This document shows positions 44,188-56,086 of a stretch of 64,000 bases of DNA, in pieces. Source of the stretch: Closterium sp. Naga37s-1 (lineage: Eukaryota; Streptophyta; Zygnematophyceae; Desmidiales; Closteriaceae). The translations under genes were made by a program, and so were the position numbers. The DNA lies in assembly GCA_947471745.1 (NCBI GenBank), contig CANJKZ010000010.1, positions 6,092,501 to 6,156,500 of the forward strand, read 5' to 3'. The notes under the pieces were generated by a model that worked only from the letters and a program-made list of their open reading frames with translations, searched no databases and was not told the DNA's origin. Each line of letters starts with the position of its first letter. The first letter of the stretch is position 1.

Positions 44188-45027
44188 GACAGAGGCGTTC
44201 GTGGAAATGGTACAGACAAGGTTGGGGGCATAAAGAGAGGTGCTTACTGACCAGGGGACAGAGTTTCAAGGGGTATTCGGAGAATTGTTGGCTTCCAATG
44301 GCATCCAACGTTGCACCACATCGCAGTACCACCTACAGGCAGATGGCTTGATGGAGAGGTCAGTGCGGACAGTGAAGAAGGGCTTGAGGGTGTATGGGGA
44401 AGCTCACAAGGGAGACTGGGACAAGAAGCTGGCATGAGTTATGGCCGGCTACAGGTTCAGCAAGCAGGCAGCTTTGAAAGATGTGTCACCCTACTACCTC
44501 CTCTTTGGCAAGCAGCCGATTCTGCCAGTAGATGCATCTCGCCTGCTGACCGACAGTGTGGCAGCCGGAACAGCGGAAAATGGGTGGCCCCGGTAGATGC
44601 AAGAGCAGAATACCTGAAGAAGATGCTGCCGGCAGCGATGGAGAGCTTGAAGGTGGCGCAGTTGCGTGATACCCACCGCTACAAGCAGAGCCAGCTGGGG
44701 AAAATACAGGGCAAGTCTCAGAACGTGGAGGAAGGACAGGAGGTGTATGTGAGGAGGGCAAAGCAGAATGGATTGGACATGGGTGTGTCTCAGCAGCATT
44801 GGAGTGTGAAGGAGGTGCGGGAAACCTGACAATGGGTGCTAGAGGATGAGAAGGGCAAACGGGTCATGGACCATGTAACTAATGTGCAAGTAGCGGGCAA
44901 GGGTAAGAAGGTCAGGGAGTGGTCCCATGACCAGGGCGAGGACGGCGGCAAGTGGTCATGGGAGGGAGCAGGAGAAGCAGAGGGAGAAGGGGGGAGTGAT
45001 CTGAGGGGCAGCCAGCAAGAGATGTAG
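44188..45027 (+). pseudogene. Ty3/gypsy integrase remnant (element L)
   Basis: The reading LTDQGTEFQGVFGELL with the later ERSVRTVKKGLR matches the integrase core second Asp and Glu region of gypsy elements. After a stop near 44437 a different frame gives VMAGYRFSKQ and VSPYYLLFGKQPILPVD, the conserved post-core gypsy segment (MSPYELLFGR type). Further frames keep a basic C-terminal tail (RYKQSQLGKI, EGQEVYVRR). The N-terminal zinc finger and all of Gag, protease and RT are missing. No chromodomain could be recognised. This is the only non-copia LTR element seen. Confidence 0.72.
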
Positions 45028-45273
45028 AGGAGAGAGAGGAGAAGGGATCAGGCAACTGAGCAGGAGATGAGAGGGATGAGAGTGTCAAGGGGAGAGCATC
45101 AGTGGGCAAGCAGCCAAGGAAGAAAGCAACGAGGGATGAGACCAGGAGCAGTGAGATGAAGTCCCTGAGGAAGATGCAACTGAGAAAACCACACGAGAGG
45201 AGAGGGAGGCTTCAAGAGAGGAGTAAGCTGAGCGGTGAGAAGCATAGATGGAGGTGGGGGAAGTTTCCGACAG
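44995..45273 (+). repeat. Direct repeat R, copy 1 (~279 bp)
   Basis: Purine-rich sequence AGTGATCTGAGGGGCAGCC through GGAAGTTTCCGACAG. It is repeated with scattered changes at 46001-46279, 1006 bp downstream. Copy 1 sits between the gypsy coding remnant and the putative LTR start TGTCACG. Confidence 0.88.
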
Positions 45274-45274
45274 C

Positions 45275-45995
45275 TGTCACGTTTGCATGAATGTGAAGGG
45301 AGGAGATCAGGTACTATGGGGGATGTACATAATGTAAGTACTGTACATAGCGAGTCGAGAGAATATGGAGGATGGAAGGCGAAAGGTCAAGCGACAGTTC
45401 AAGAAGGCGATAAATACAAGGGGGGATGACGTCTGCCAAAGCGAAGGGTGGGGGAGTTGCATGGAGAGCAATTGGGGCGGCACTTACGTAAGCGAAGGTT
45501 GGCAGCAGGGAAGAATTACAGCGCTTGGCAGCGGCAAGGGAAGAGAAGGTTCTCCACCAGCTCTTGGATGGGTGTTCGTATGCATGTGTGTTTGATTCCA
45601 TGTGTGGGCAGGTTCGCTCCAAGGAGCCAGCTGGAACAATACAATGCTAGCTGGAGGCAAAGTAGCCAGAGGCGGGGAAGGGTGGCAAGAGGCAATCTGG
45701 ATGCAAGTCTGCTAGTAGGTAGCTATGGCTACTAGGGTATGATAGGATAGGAGCAGGAGAAGACATAGCTGGTAGAATACGTGAATTCTTGTTGAGCAGG
45801 CCTCATTGCTTTGTATGTTTCCTTTCAACACTTTTTTCTTGCTGTAAACCGAGCAAGTAGTGGTCATAGGGCGATATGGCAAGCTAAGAACGAAATAGGA
45901 GGAGACGTGTGAGGCTATGTGACGGAGCTTAGAGCTCATCAGGAAACATTTCATCACGGATATAAACAGTATGTTCAGATAATCAGACAGAGAAG
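45275..45995 (+). other. Putative gypsy LTR or LTR fragment of L
   Basis: It starts TGTCACGTTTGC after a GGAGGTGGGGGAAG purine tract. It has a TATA-like CGATAAATACAAGG near 45408. No matching second LTR and no clear right terminus (CA) are seen, so identity and right boundary are inferred. No coding features are supported in this stretch. Confidence 0.4.
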
Positions 45996-46000
45996 GGTGA

Positions 46001-46279
46001 AGTGATCTGAGGGTCAGCCAACAAGAGATGTGAAGGAGAGAGAGGAAAAGGGATCAGGCAACTGAGCAGGAGATGAGAGGGATGAGAGTAACAAGGGGAG
46101 AGCGTCAGTGAGCAGGCAATGAAGGAAGAGAGCAACGAGGGGTGAGACCAGGAGCAGTGAGATCAAGTCCCAGAGAAACATGCAACTGAGAGAACCACAC
46201 GAGAGAAGAGAAAGGCTTCAAGAGAGGAGTGAGCTGAGCGGTTAGAAGCATAAATGGATGTAGGGATAGTTTTCGACAA
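46001..46279 (+). repeat. Direct repeat R, copy 2 (~279 bp)
   Basis: Copy of 44995-45273 with point differences. It directly abuts satellite block 3 at its right end. Confidence 0.88.
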
Positions 46280-46281
46280 CG

Positions 46282-47982
46282 CTTAATATCAACCATATGG
46301 GTAAGTAACACACTTACGTTTAGTTCCATTCATATGGGTAAGTAACGCGCTTACTGTTAGTACCATTCATATAGAAAAGAAACGCACTTACGCTTAGTAC
46401 AAACCATAATAATAAGTAACGCACTTACGCTTTGTACCAACGATTTGGGTAAGTAAGGCACTTACTCTTTGTACAAACCATATGGGTAAGTAACGCACTT
46501 ACGCTCAGTACCAACCATATAGTAAGTATCGCACTTACATTTAGTACCAACCATATGGGTAAGTTACGCACTTAGCCTTAGTATAAGTAAATAACGCACT
46601 TACTCCTAGTACAATCCATATGGGTAACTAACTCACTTAAACTTAGTATCAATCTCATAGGTAAGTAACGCACTTATTCTTAGTCCAGACAATATAGGTA
46701 ATTAACGCTCTTATTCTTCGTACCAACCATATGGGTAAGTAATGCACTTAGCCCTAGTACCAGCCGTATGGGTAAGTAACGCACTTACTCTTACTACCAA
46801 CCGTATGGATGATTAACGCATTTACTCTTAGTACCATCCATACAGGTTAGTAATGCACTTACCCTTAGTACCAACCCTATAGGTAAGTAACGCACTTACT
46901 CTTAGTCTCAACCCTATGGGTAAGTAAAGCTCTTACACTTAGTACCAACCATATGTGTAAGTAACGCGCTCATTTCGAATACCATCTAAGTGGGTAAGTA
47001 ACGCACTTACTCCTAGTACAATCCAGGGTTTGGGGTTAGTAACGCACTTACACTTCATACTATCCATATGGGTATGTACTGTACATACTCTTTGTACCAA
47101 CCATATTGGTAAGTAAACTCTTATGCTTAGTACCAACCATTCGGGTAAGTAACGCACTTACTCTTAGTACCAACCATATTGGTGAGTAGTGCTCTTAGTA
47201 TCAACCATATAGGTAAGTAGCGCACATACTGTTAGTACACACAATACGGGTAAGTAACGCAGTTACTCTTGGTACCAACCATATGGGTAGGTAACGAACT
47301 TACTTTTAGTACCATCCGTATGGGTAAGTAAAGCTTTTACGCTTAGTACCAACCATATGGGTAAGTAACGCTCTTACGCTTAGTACCAACCATATGGATA
47401 AATAAAAAACTTACCCTTAGTACCACCAAAAGGGTTAGTAACGCACCTACATTTGGTATTTACCGTATGGGAAAGTAATGCACATACGCTTAGTACGAAC
47501 CATCTGGGTAAGTAACGCACATAGTACCATCTATATGGACAACTAACTCAGTTAATTAACGCACATATTCCAAATACAAACCATATCGGTAAGTAACGCA
47601 TGTGTGCTTAGTACCAACCATATAGGTAAGTAACGCACCAAATTTAGTACCAACCATATGGATAACTAACGCACTTTTGCTTAATACCAACCATATGGGT
47701 AAGTAATGCACTTACGTTGAGTGCCATTCGTATGGGTATGTAACGCACTTATGTTTAGTACTATCCATATAAGTATGCAACGCACTTAGTATCAGTACCA
47801 ACCATATGGATAAGTAACGCAGTTACGTTGAATACCAGACATTTGGGTGAATAACGCATATACTCCTAGTATGGGAAAGTAATGTACTTACTCTTAGTTC
47901 GATCCATATAGGTAACTAGCTGACTTATGCTTCGTATCAATCATATGCGTAAATAACGTACCTACTCTTTGTACCAACCATA
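46282..47982 (-). repeat. Satellite block 3, ~37-bp monomer, reverse orientation
   Basis: The monomer appears as its complement: ACCAACCATATGGGTAAGTA then ACGCACTTAC. Orientation is opposite to blocks 1 and 2. Interrupted at 47983 by a family-2 LTR. Confidence 0.93.
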
Positions 47983-48913
47983 TGTTGGTGTACGGGCCTA
48001 ATAAACTCAAACTATTAAGACGTTATGCAACTTAAACCCTCTCCTCGGGGTCACCTCCAAGGGTCCCTGGGTCCCTGGTACAAGACCAACCCCTATCCTT
48101 GGGTCCGAGTATGTAGAGAGAGAGATTAAGAGGGAATTAGTCAAAACAGCAAGAGTACCTAGAACGTCACGCTGCATATCGTGCAGACCGCCGTTTGGAT
48201 TAAGCTGAAAATTTCCTATATCGAAGCTCGCTCCAAGAGGTTTAAAAATAAACAAAGTTGCCTCTGAAAAGTTCTGCAATTGCAGGGTTATGGCTCGGAC
48301 AGCGTTTGCCTAACGCCGTAAAGCTAGCGTATTAGCGTTGACTCGGTAGCATTCCGCCGTCGAGCCCCGTAGATACGAACCAAGGATGGAATTCGCTTGA
48401 TTTAATTAACTATGTCCAGGTACAAACAATGAAGGAATGTTTAGTTCTAGCTAGAAAGGACCTTGGAAATCAACCTGGGAACAACCAGGGATGATCCCAA
48501 ATAATTCCAAGCAACAGAACCACCCTGGCTTGACTAACCAGCAGGTGGGAGGTTGGTAAACAACCTCAGGTTCTGTTTTTCCAACCTGGGATAACTCCAA
48601 CCGTTCAGGTTCAGAAAACAGAACCTATTTTGTCCTAGTGCAACCAGACAAAAGCTGGTTCCGCTGGTTTCCCCAGGCCCTGTAGCATGCAGATACAGAC
48701 AAACAATATCCAACCTTCAGATAATTGTTCCCCTATAGTGCCTGCCTTAGCACAATATAGATAACCAAACAAAACAGTACAATTCTGAGTTGGATAAAAC
48801 TGGATCTGCGCAATCAATTAAGGCGAACCGCAAAGCTTCCATCTTGGGTTCCTTTGCGAGCTCGTCCTCCCCGCTCGCACCGTTAACAGCGCGTATAATG
48901 TTGTGCGGAAGCG
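47983..48913 (-). repeat. Truncated solo family-2 LTR in the satellite
   Basis: It starts TGTTGGTGTACGGGCC and follows the E LTR to GCGTATAATGTTGTGCGGAAGCG, losing the last ~160 bp. Satellite continues on both sides. No internal element sequence is attached. Confidence 0.85.
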
Positions 48914-49227
48914 TGAAACCATATGGGTAAGTAACGCACATACTTACAAGTCTCTGGTTGGTACTAAGAGTAAGTGTGTTACAACGTTTAGTAACAATCA
49001 CGTGAGCAAGTAATGAACTTACTCTTAGTACCAACCATATGGGTGTCTAATGCAGTTTTGTTTAGTACCAATCATGTGGGTATCTAATGCACTTCATACT
49101 CTTAATACATTCCATACGGGTAAGTAACGCACTTACACATAGTACCAACCATACGGGTAAGTAACCCATATACTCTTAGAACCATCCATATGGGTTAGTA
49201 ACGCACTTACTCTTTGTACTTACCAAA
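48914..49227 (-). repeat. Satellite block 4, mostly reverse orientation
   Basis: Degenerate monomers. One unit near 48955-48982 (GGTTGGTACTAAGAGTAAG) is in the forward orientation while its neighbours are reverse, so a small inversion lies here. It ends where F begins. Confidence 0.88.
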
Positions 49228-49694
49228 TGGGCTGCCGGCGTTGCGTGACATGGTGGGGGGCAGGCTAGAGAGGGGTCTGCGTCCCAGGGGGGGTGCAACG
49301 TTGTTGGAGGGGTTGGTGTAAGAGTGTCGGCCAGATCTTGGGAGACAAATTGGGCAACAACACACCAACGCTTGGGGCGTATAGCAATGGCCTTGTTGAA
49401 GCTGTTGGAGAAGGATGGAGCCGTCAAGGATTTGAAGCTGAACGGACTATCACCCGATGACAACTGTGGAATCTGTTTGCTTTTAAAATTCACCCGTTTC
49501 CCCTTCCATAGCGTGGCTGGCAGGAGCAGGAAGCCATTGAAGCTGGTCCAAATTAACTCGGTCGGGCCGCTGCCGGTTCAGGGGCACAAGGGGGAGCGTT
49601 ATTTCCTCACGATTATGGATGATTGGAGCAGACTCATGTGGGCATATCCGCTGAAGCAGAAGGACCACACTGCCTCCACGGTGCGAGATGGTTG
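49228..49694 (+). pseudogene. Element F, start of integrase
   Basis: After a degenerate segment with a stop near 49320, the GAG-pre-integrase (HQRLGRIAMALLK) and C-X2-C part are followed by RKPLKLVQINSVGPLP near 49540. The catalytic Asp position reads IN where relatives have HMD. It ends just before LRSDRGGEF at the junction with I. Confidence 0.8.
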
Positions 49695-51488
49695 TGTTGA
49701 TGAAACCCTATGGTTTGCACTCGGCTTGTTGTCCATGTGTGTGCATGCGTATGTGCATGGGATGGTATGAGGACATGATTTGAGACATTATTCATGCTTA
49801 TAATAGTATGTGAATCATGAGTCATAATGTCGAATGTGTGTGTCGAGTCAATAGCGAGTTATCGCTAGTCGCGTGTTACGTCGTCGTTTGCTTGTCGTAT
49901 GCGTTTTCATTTTGTCGTGTGTCGAACGTTCGGCGTGTCGCAGGTGTGTGCAGCAAGCCTTGAAGAACTGAAGGAGTTTATGATTAAGACCCAGAGCCTT
50001 GGTTTCAAGAATCAAGTTAAGAGCTCGCCGAAACGGTAAACACCAATATATTGAGAATAGTTACATTGCATTGTGTAGTGTAATATAGTTGTTGGTGTAG
50101 ACCCTTGTGGTGGGTGGTTTCCACACCTTTCGAGGTTGGGGACTGTTTAGCACTGTTCCAGCTCCCTGGAGCTCGGCTTTTGGGGTTTGTAGGGGCTGGG
50201 AGTCATCCCCAACACGTAAATTTTTCCTAAGTTGTACTCTACGACCATATTTGCTGCTAGTCTGCTGTTCGCTGCAACTACTTTCACGTCGTTATTCCTG
50301 TGTCAAATCTAGTGATTCAACTTGCTAAAAATAGGCGACATTAAGACTCTCCAAATCCAAGTTATAGTACATCATTTAGTGCAGTGACCAAAACGTTATC
50401 AACATTTTAAGTCGCTCTGCCGAAATCCGTCTGTGCACTCTATCTTTCGTTTTTGGCACATTCAAGCATATTGTGACCAGAACAAGTGGTACCAGAGCCC
50501 CTTGGTGAAGTTTCGACGATGGCTGGACCTGAGGAAAGGAGTGGCAGAGGTGCTACTGGCAGTGGAGAAGCCCAAGCTCAAGGCCAACACAGTGATCCGC
50601 CCATGGCTCCCGTATAACCAAGTCTTGGCCCATCTAGGGATGAGCCTAGAGTGTTTGGCCTTGACAAGTTCAACGGTGACAACTTCGATGAGTGGTCCCT
50701 CAAGATGGAGAATATATTTGACCATTATGATCTGCTGGAGGTGATGGAAGGAACGGAGAAGTGCCCCGAGAACGACCCGGAGAAGAGCCCGTGGGTGCGG
50801 AAGAGTGCACAAGGCTATCTTCAACATGGGCAAGCGCTGGGTAGCAGCCAAATCCGTCACATCAAGCCTTTTCAGTGTGAACAAAAAGAGGGACCCAAGG
50901 CATGGGCTGCTCTCAAGGGTGTGCATGCTCCTGCAACAGCGGCGGTAGCGGTGGTGTTGTAGCGGCAAATGGCGGCACTACATATTGAAGAAGAGGTGCA
51001 GAAATTCCTCGACCTTTTGACGCGGCTTGAAGGAGCGGATCTCAACTATAATGAGCTTCAAAAGAAAACCAAGCTGTTGGCTTTGCTCCCTGAATCATGG
51101 TCCTCGCTCATCATCAATCTGAATCGTGACCTGCCCAGCTGCTCGCTCGAAGATGTGAAGCGATCGATACTTCAAGAGGACTTCCGCCGCCGTAAGTTGG
51201 TGGGTTCCGATGGTGTCGGGGCAGCAAGCACCGGCCGATGATATGGCCGTGGAAGGGGCAGAGGACGAGGAGGAAGCAGGTTTGGCAGCAGCAACAATAG
51301 TGGAGGCCGCGGAAATGGCGGATACGGCAGCGACAACAAGGTCTATGGGCGCGGCCGATTCGATGGCGAGTGTTACTTTTGTCACAAAACCGGACATATG
51401 TAGGGCGATAACTACAAACACCCTGATGGACCCCTGCTCAAGGACAAGAGGGTAGAGGAGCAGGAGGGACGGAGAGGAAGAGGCCGTG
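49695..51488 (+). mobile_element. Copia fragment I (family 5): LTR, primer site and gag only
   Basis: An LTR-like stretch TGTTGATGAAACC...GACCAGAACA (49695-50484, about 790 bp) is followed by primer site TGGTACCAGAGC (50487-50498) and a Gag start at 50519. Downstream, at about 51489, F resumes in its linker, so protease onward of I and the middle of F's integrase are both gone. The left border looks like a true element end; the right border is a deletion joint. Confidence 0.72.
50519..51488 (+). pseudogene. Gag of copia fragment I
   Basis: MAGPEERSGRGATG opens at 50519. A TAA near 50615 interrupts, then FGLDKFNGDNFDEWSLKMEN (near 50655) is a clear copia Gag start. A further TAG is near 50960, where the frame continues into MAALHIEEEVQKFLDLL, and another stop near 51239. 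Zinc knuckle CYFCHKTGHM (near 51370) has a TAG inside and lacks the final Cys. Gag is thus collinear but dead. Confidence 0.82.
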
Positions 51489-53510
51489 GAGGCCAAGGTC
51501 TCACAGGAGATGGAACAGATCACCATGCAGCTGAACCTGACTCCTAGTGTGTGGGAGGAGGGAGATAAGGCAGCTACAGAGGGTGGTGATGGAGAGAGAG
51601 TACAAGGGGCACCTGCTGGTGGAGGAAATTGTATAGAGGCTAGTGGTAGCATAGTGGAGCTGCTGGATCCGAGGGTGGAGAGTAGCAGCAGGACAAGGCT
51701 AAGGCTCCTAAACTAAAACCAAGGACGAAGCCAAAGGGTGTTATTATAAGGGGATGGAAGACACCTGTCTCCAGGCCAGGACGTACCCGCATGGCCACTA
51801 GAAAGCAGACTATAGGAACGGATATAGAACAGCAGCAAAATGGGAACGAGGAGGCGTTGCTGATTTCGCCTCAAGGCTATGACCCGGATGAGGAGGACGA
51901 GCCTGCATACTGTTTCTTTGCCCCTGCAACAGAAGAACCAGCTAGCATGGAGGAGGCATTAGCTGGACCAGACAGGGACAAGTTGCTGGCCTCTAGGGAT
52001 GTTGGGTACCAGAGCCAGCTAGAGAATGGACATAAGATCTGGTGGTGCTGCCTGAGGGAAGAAGCGGTACATGCAAGTGGGTTCTGAGGATCAAGACCGA
52101 TGACAAGGGGCAGGTCATCATCTACAAGAATAGGTTGGTGGCTGTGGGCTTTCAGCAGAAGGAGAAGCAGGACTTCAATGAGATCTTTGCTCCCACTGCC
52201 AAACCCCCTACCCTATGTGTCTTGTTGGCAGATGCAGCCGTTAGTGGGAAAATTATCATTTAGATGGACATATCATCGGCATTCCTCAATGGGAATTTAG
52301 AGGAGGAGGTGTACATTACGCAGCCACCTGGGTATGGGCAGGGTGTGCAAGCTCAAGAAGTCTACCTACGGCTTGAAGCAAGCGCCACGCTTTTGGTACC
52401 AGAAGTTGGCAGCTGTTTTAGAGGAGATGGGATTCAAGACCAGCAGCTGCGATGATAGCCTCTTTTTCAAGGGGGAGAAAGAGAAGCTGGTGATGTTTCT
52501 GGTCTATGTGGACGACATTCTTCTCTTCAGCAGCAGCATGAAGGAGATCCAGAACATGCAGCAGCAGCTGATGGAAAACATCAAGTGCAAGACTCTTGGG
52601 GAGGTAAAGTATTACCTTGGGATGCATGTGGAGGGGGATCTGGATCACATGGGGTTGAAGCTGCACCAGGAAAGGTTCATCAAGTAGCTGGGGGAGAAGT
52701 ATGGGATTGAGAATGAGCGCAAGGTTGCAACTCCCCTGCCAGCTGAGTTTAAGCTTGTAAAGGATGCTGAGGATGAAGGGGTTGAAACCAAGGAGCAGCA
52801 GCATTTTCTGTCCTTGGTGAGCAGCCTCTTGTATGCAGCGGTTCACACGAGGCCTGACATTTCCTTCTCGGTTGGGCAGCTGGCTAGGGTGGTGCAGAAT
52901 CCATCGGAGGTAGGTAGATGCATCTGAACGTGTGGTGAAGTGCCTGAACTCGTACCCGAGCATTGGAGTTTAATACTACGCATCTGCACATGTGAAGCAG
53001 AAAGAGGTTGAGGTCCTGAAAGAGACGGGTTAGATGCTTTGAGAAGGCAAGCTCTTTCTCACTTGCTTTACCGATGCTACATGGGCTTTTGAGAAGGAAA
53101 ATTCCTCATCTGTGGGAGGATACATCTGCCTGGTTGGGGGAAGACATGTTAGTTGGAGGTCCAAGAAGCAGACGGAGACGGCACTCTCCTCCGTGGAATC
53201 AGAGTACATGGTGATGTTCCATGGGGTGAAGGAGGTTTTTTGGCTGAGGAGGCTGTTAGAGGAGATTGACCAGGAGCAAAAAGTCGCTACACCACTCTTT
53301 TGTGATAGCAAGGGGGCTCTTGGGATGGCCAAGAAAGTTGTGCTTCACGGGCTGAACAAGCATATGCGTATCAACTACCACTAGCTGCGCAAGGAGGTGA
53401 GCCTGATCTATATCAAGATTCACCAGCAGCCAGCAGACTTTCTCACCAAGAGGATTGCGGATAAGCCTCATTGGCGTTGTGTGCGCATAAGTAGAATCAG
53501 CATGAACTAG
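51489..53510 (+). pseudogene. Element F linker, RT and RNase H
   Basis: Linker SQEMEQITMQLNLTPS near 51495 aligns with E and G. RT has FKNRLVA-type NRLVAVGFQQKEKQDF near 52130, MDISSAFLNGNLEEEVY near 52264 after an in-frame TAG, LVYVDDILLF near 52505, and a stop at 52687. RNase H has FTDATWAFEKENSS near 53070, SRWRSKKQTETALSS near 53155 and ADFLTKRIADKPHW to a stop at 53510. Many stops and shifts. Confidence 0.85.
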
Positions 53511-53540
53511 CATGGAATGATGGGGATGCAGCTGGCAGGC

Positions 53541-53550
53541 TGAGGGGAAG
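53541..53550 (+). promoter_or_regulatory. Polypurine tract of element F
   Basis: TGAGGGGAAG two bases before the LTR start TGTTGGG at 53553; same as in E. Confidence 0.85.
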
Positions 53551-54224
53551 TGTGTTGGGTTCAAATTCACTTTGCACGACATCGTGCCGTCTGTTTGTAC
53601 AACAAGTATGCGTGCGCGAACGCACTTGCATGTGAATGGAATGTTCGAGTTTTTTGTTTGCTTTCGCAATTTTCGCTTGAAGCATTTGCAGGTACTCGCG
53701 CAATGTGCGTGCGCTTCGGAAGAACATTATACGTGCTATGAACAATGCAAGCAAATAGGACGAGCTCGCAAAGGAACCCAAGATGGAAGTTTTGCAGTTC
53801 GGTTGACTTCAATGCGCAGATTCAGTTATATTCAACTCAAAATTAGACTGTTTTATTTGGCTAACTACGTTGTAGCAAGGCAGGCAATGTAGAGGTACAA
53901 TTAGGTGAAGGAAGGATGTTGTTTGTTTGTATCTGTTTGCTACAGGGCCAGGGGAAATTAGCAGAACCAGAATTTGGCTGGTTGGGCAAGGACAAAACAG
54001 GTTCTGTTTTCAGGACCTGAACCTGGTTGTTATTTTCCCACGTTGGAAAAACAGGACCAGACGTTGTTTACCAACCTACCACCTGCTGTTTTGTCCAGCC
54101 AAGATAGCTCTGTTGCTTGGAAATATTTGGGACCATCCCTCGTTGTTCCCAGGTTGATTCCCAAGGTCCCTGCTAGCTCTAGCTATTTATTCTTTCTCTG
54201 TTTGTACTCTGGATATAATGGTTG

Positions 54225-54442
54225 AGGCAAATATAGTAGGAGTACGGCCTAGGCTTAGTAGCCTAGGCCACAGTAGGACTAGAACGAGGAGGCGCCAAGT
54301 ACAAGCTAGGAACGTGTGCACGAACAGAATTGAGAAAGGATGATTGAACTAGCAAGCAGCAGGATACAAATAGCAAACCCTAAGGGGCTGTACTCACTAT
54401 TAAGTGCCCCACTGCAGGCTACACAAACAACATATTCTGACA
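54225..54442 (-). repeat. 3' LTR of element H (218 bp)
   Basis: Nearly identical to 56087-56304. Plus reading CAAATATAGTAGGAGTACGG to AACATATTCTGACA. Confidence 0.9.
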
Positions 54443-54619
54443 CACCCCCATAGCCAAAGTGGGGTGTAATCAGCACAATGAGCAGGCAGTGCAATAGTTC
54501 ACAATTATCAGCAAAGCTAGAGGCTATCACAGAGGGCAAGTGAGGAGGAGGAGGGACTGTGAGGGGAGAGAAGATGGGAGGCGACGACTGAAGCTGCAGA
54601 CACACGGGCAACAGAAGCG

Positions 54620-54900
54620 GCTGACACAGTGGCGGCTGACACAGTGGCTACCGAGGCAAGGGCCCCGGACTACTGGAGTAACTGGCTCTCCGGCTACGAC
54701 GAGCGGCAGAAGCAACGGACCCACGGGCGACTGGTGCAGCAGGCTCTCTGAGCTACCGGCGACAAGGGCCCCGGAATACAGGAGTAACAGGCTCTGCGGC
54801 TGCGACGAGCGGCAGGAGCAACGGACCCACGGGCAACAGGTGCAGCAGGCTCTCTGAGCTACCGGCGACAAGGGCCCCGGAATACAGGCGCTGCGGACGA
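54620..54900. repeat. ~130-bp tandem duplication in H interior
   Basis: The segment GCAGGCTCTCTGAGCTACCG with CGACAAGGGCCCCGGA and GACGAGCGGCAG recurs two to three times with small changes. No domain is encoded. Confidence 0.65.
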
Positions 54901-55207
54901 CACGACGGCTGCCTCCACTCAACCTCCCCCAACTGTCCCACACCCCCCTACACACACCCCCAGTTTCACCCCTAGCTCCACTCCCACATCACCTCCCTAG
55001 CTCCACTCCCCACAGCTCCCACACCTCCACCCCCCTCAGCGGCAGCTGCAGCAGTGGGAGACGAAAAAGGAGGAGGGGAGAACCCACACCTCTCACCCCC
55101 ATGCTTGCCACCCCACACCCCCACCACCGCGGAACGCACGGCGGAATGGGAGCAATGGGCAGCACGGGGGGGGGGGGACGGGACGGGCATCCGCAGGGGC
55201 GGCTCGC

Positions 55208-55395
55208 GCGGGTCCTGGGGCGGCTGCTGCAGGCACGGGCTGCTCCAGGGGCGGCTGCTGCAGGCACGGGCTGCTCCAGGGGCGGCTGCTGCAGGTGCGG
55301 GCTGCTCCAGGGGCGGCTGCTGCAGGTGCGGGCTGCTCCAGGGGCGGCTGCTGCAGTGGCGGGCGGCTCCAGGGGCGGCCGCTGCAGGTGAAAGG
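55208..55395. repeat. 30-bp tandem repeat in H
   Basis: About six units of GGCGGCTGCTGCAGG then CACGGGCTGCTCCAG. Multiples of three keep frames open on both strands; I do not treat these as genes. Confidence 0.88.
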
Positions 55396-55479
55396 TAGGA
55401 GGAAGGGGGGGAGGGGGGGGGGGGGGGGGGAAACGCACGGCCCCCAGGGCGCCCCGAGGGGCGACGAGAAGGGAGCCGC

Positions 55480-55935
55480 GCGGCCCCCCCCTGGGGCGCC
55501 GCAACGGGCACCAGGGAGGGCGCCGCGACGGGCCCCCAGAGCCGCCTCGACGGGCGACGGGGAGGGCGCCGCGCGGGCCCCCCGAAGTCGCCTCGACGGG
55601 CGACGGGGAGGGCGCCGCGCGGGCCCCCCGAAGTCGCCTCAACGGGTGACGGGGAGGGCCGCGCACGGCCCCCGAAGTCGCCTCGACGGGCGACGGGAGG
55701 GGACCGCGCGCGGCCCCCGTGGTCGCCACGACGGGCGACTGGTGGGGAGGCCGCGCGGGCCCCCAAGGTCGCCTCGATGGGCGACGGGAGGGGAGGCCGC
55801 GCGGGTCCCCGAGGTCGCCTCGACGGGCGACGGGAGGGGAGGCCGCGCGGTTCCCCGAGAGCGCCTCGACGGGCGCTTCGACGGGAGGGGACCGCGGAGG
55901 CCCCCCCAAGGGCACCACGACGGGCGCCACGGAAG
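55480..55935. repeat. ~46-60-bp GC-rich tandem repeat in H leader
   Basis: Units contain GTCGCCTCGACGGGCGACGG followed by GGGCGCCGCGCGGGCC, recurring about eight times. It lies just downstream of the primer site in element sense, the same position as the GC-rich repetitive leaders of A and B. Confidence 0.8.
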
Positions 55936-56074
55936 GGAAAACCGCCAGGCGCCCCGAGCGCGCGGCGGGCAGAAATTAGGGTTTCGCCGCCGCGCACCAC
56001 GGGGCGCGCGGCGGACACTGCGGCAGCGGAAGCGGGTGGTGGGCGCATACACAGGAAGGCGGCAGACATGCCGC

Positions 56075-56086
56075 CCTCTGATACCA
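56075..56086 (-). promoter_or_regulatory. Primer-binding site of element H
   Basis: The minus strand reads TGGTATCAGAGG directly after the LTR; one base from the usual initiator-Met site. Confidence 0.88.

Noticed and set aside
49800..50480. Possible host gene between F integrase and I gag
   Set aside because: No exon or domain; terminal TGTT...AACA, the following primer site and gag indicate an LTR.
54620..54900. Possible rDNA or other structured RNA in the repetitive H interior
   Set aside because: No rRNA signature segment recognised; the sequence is explained by tandem duplication of GC-rich units.
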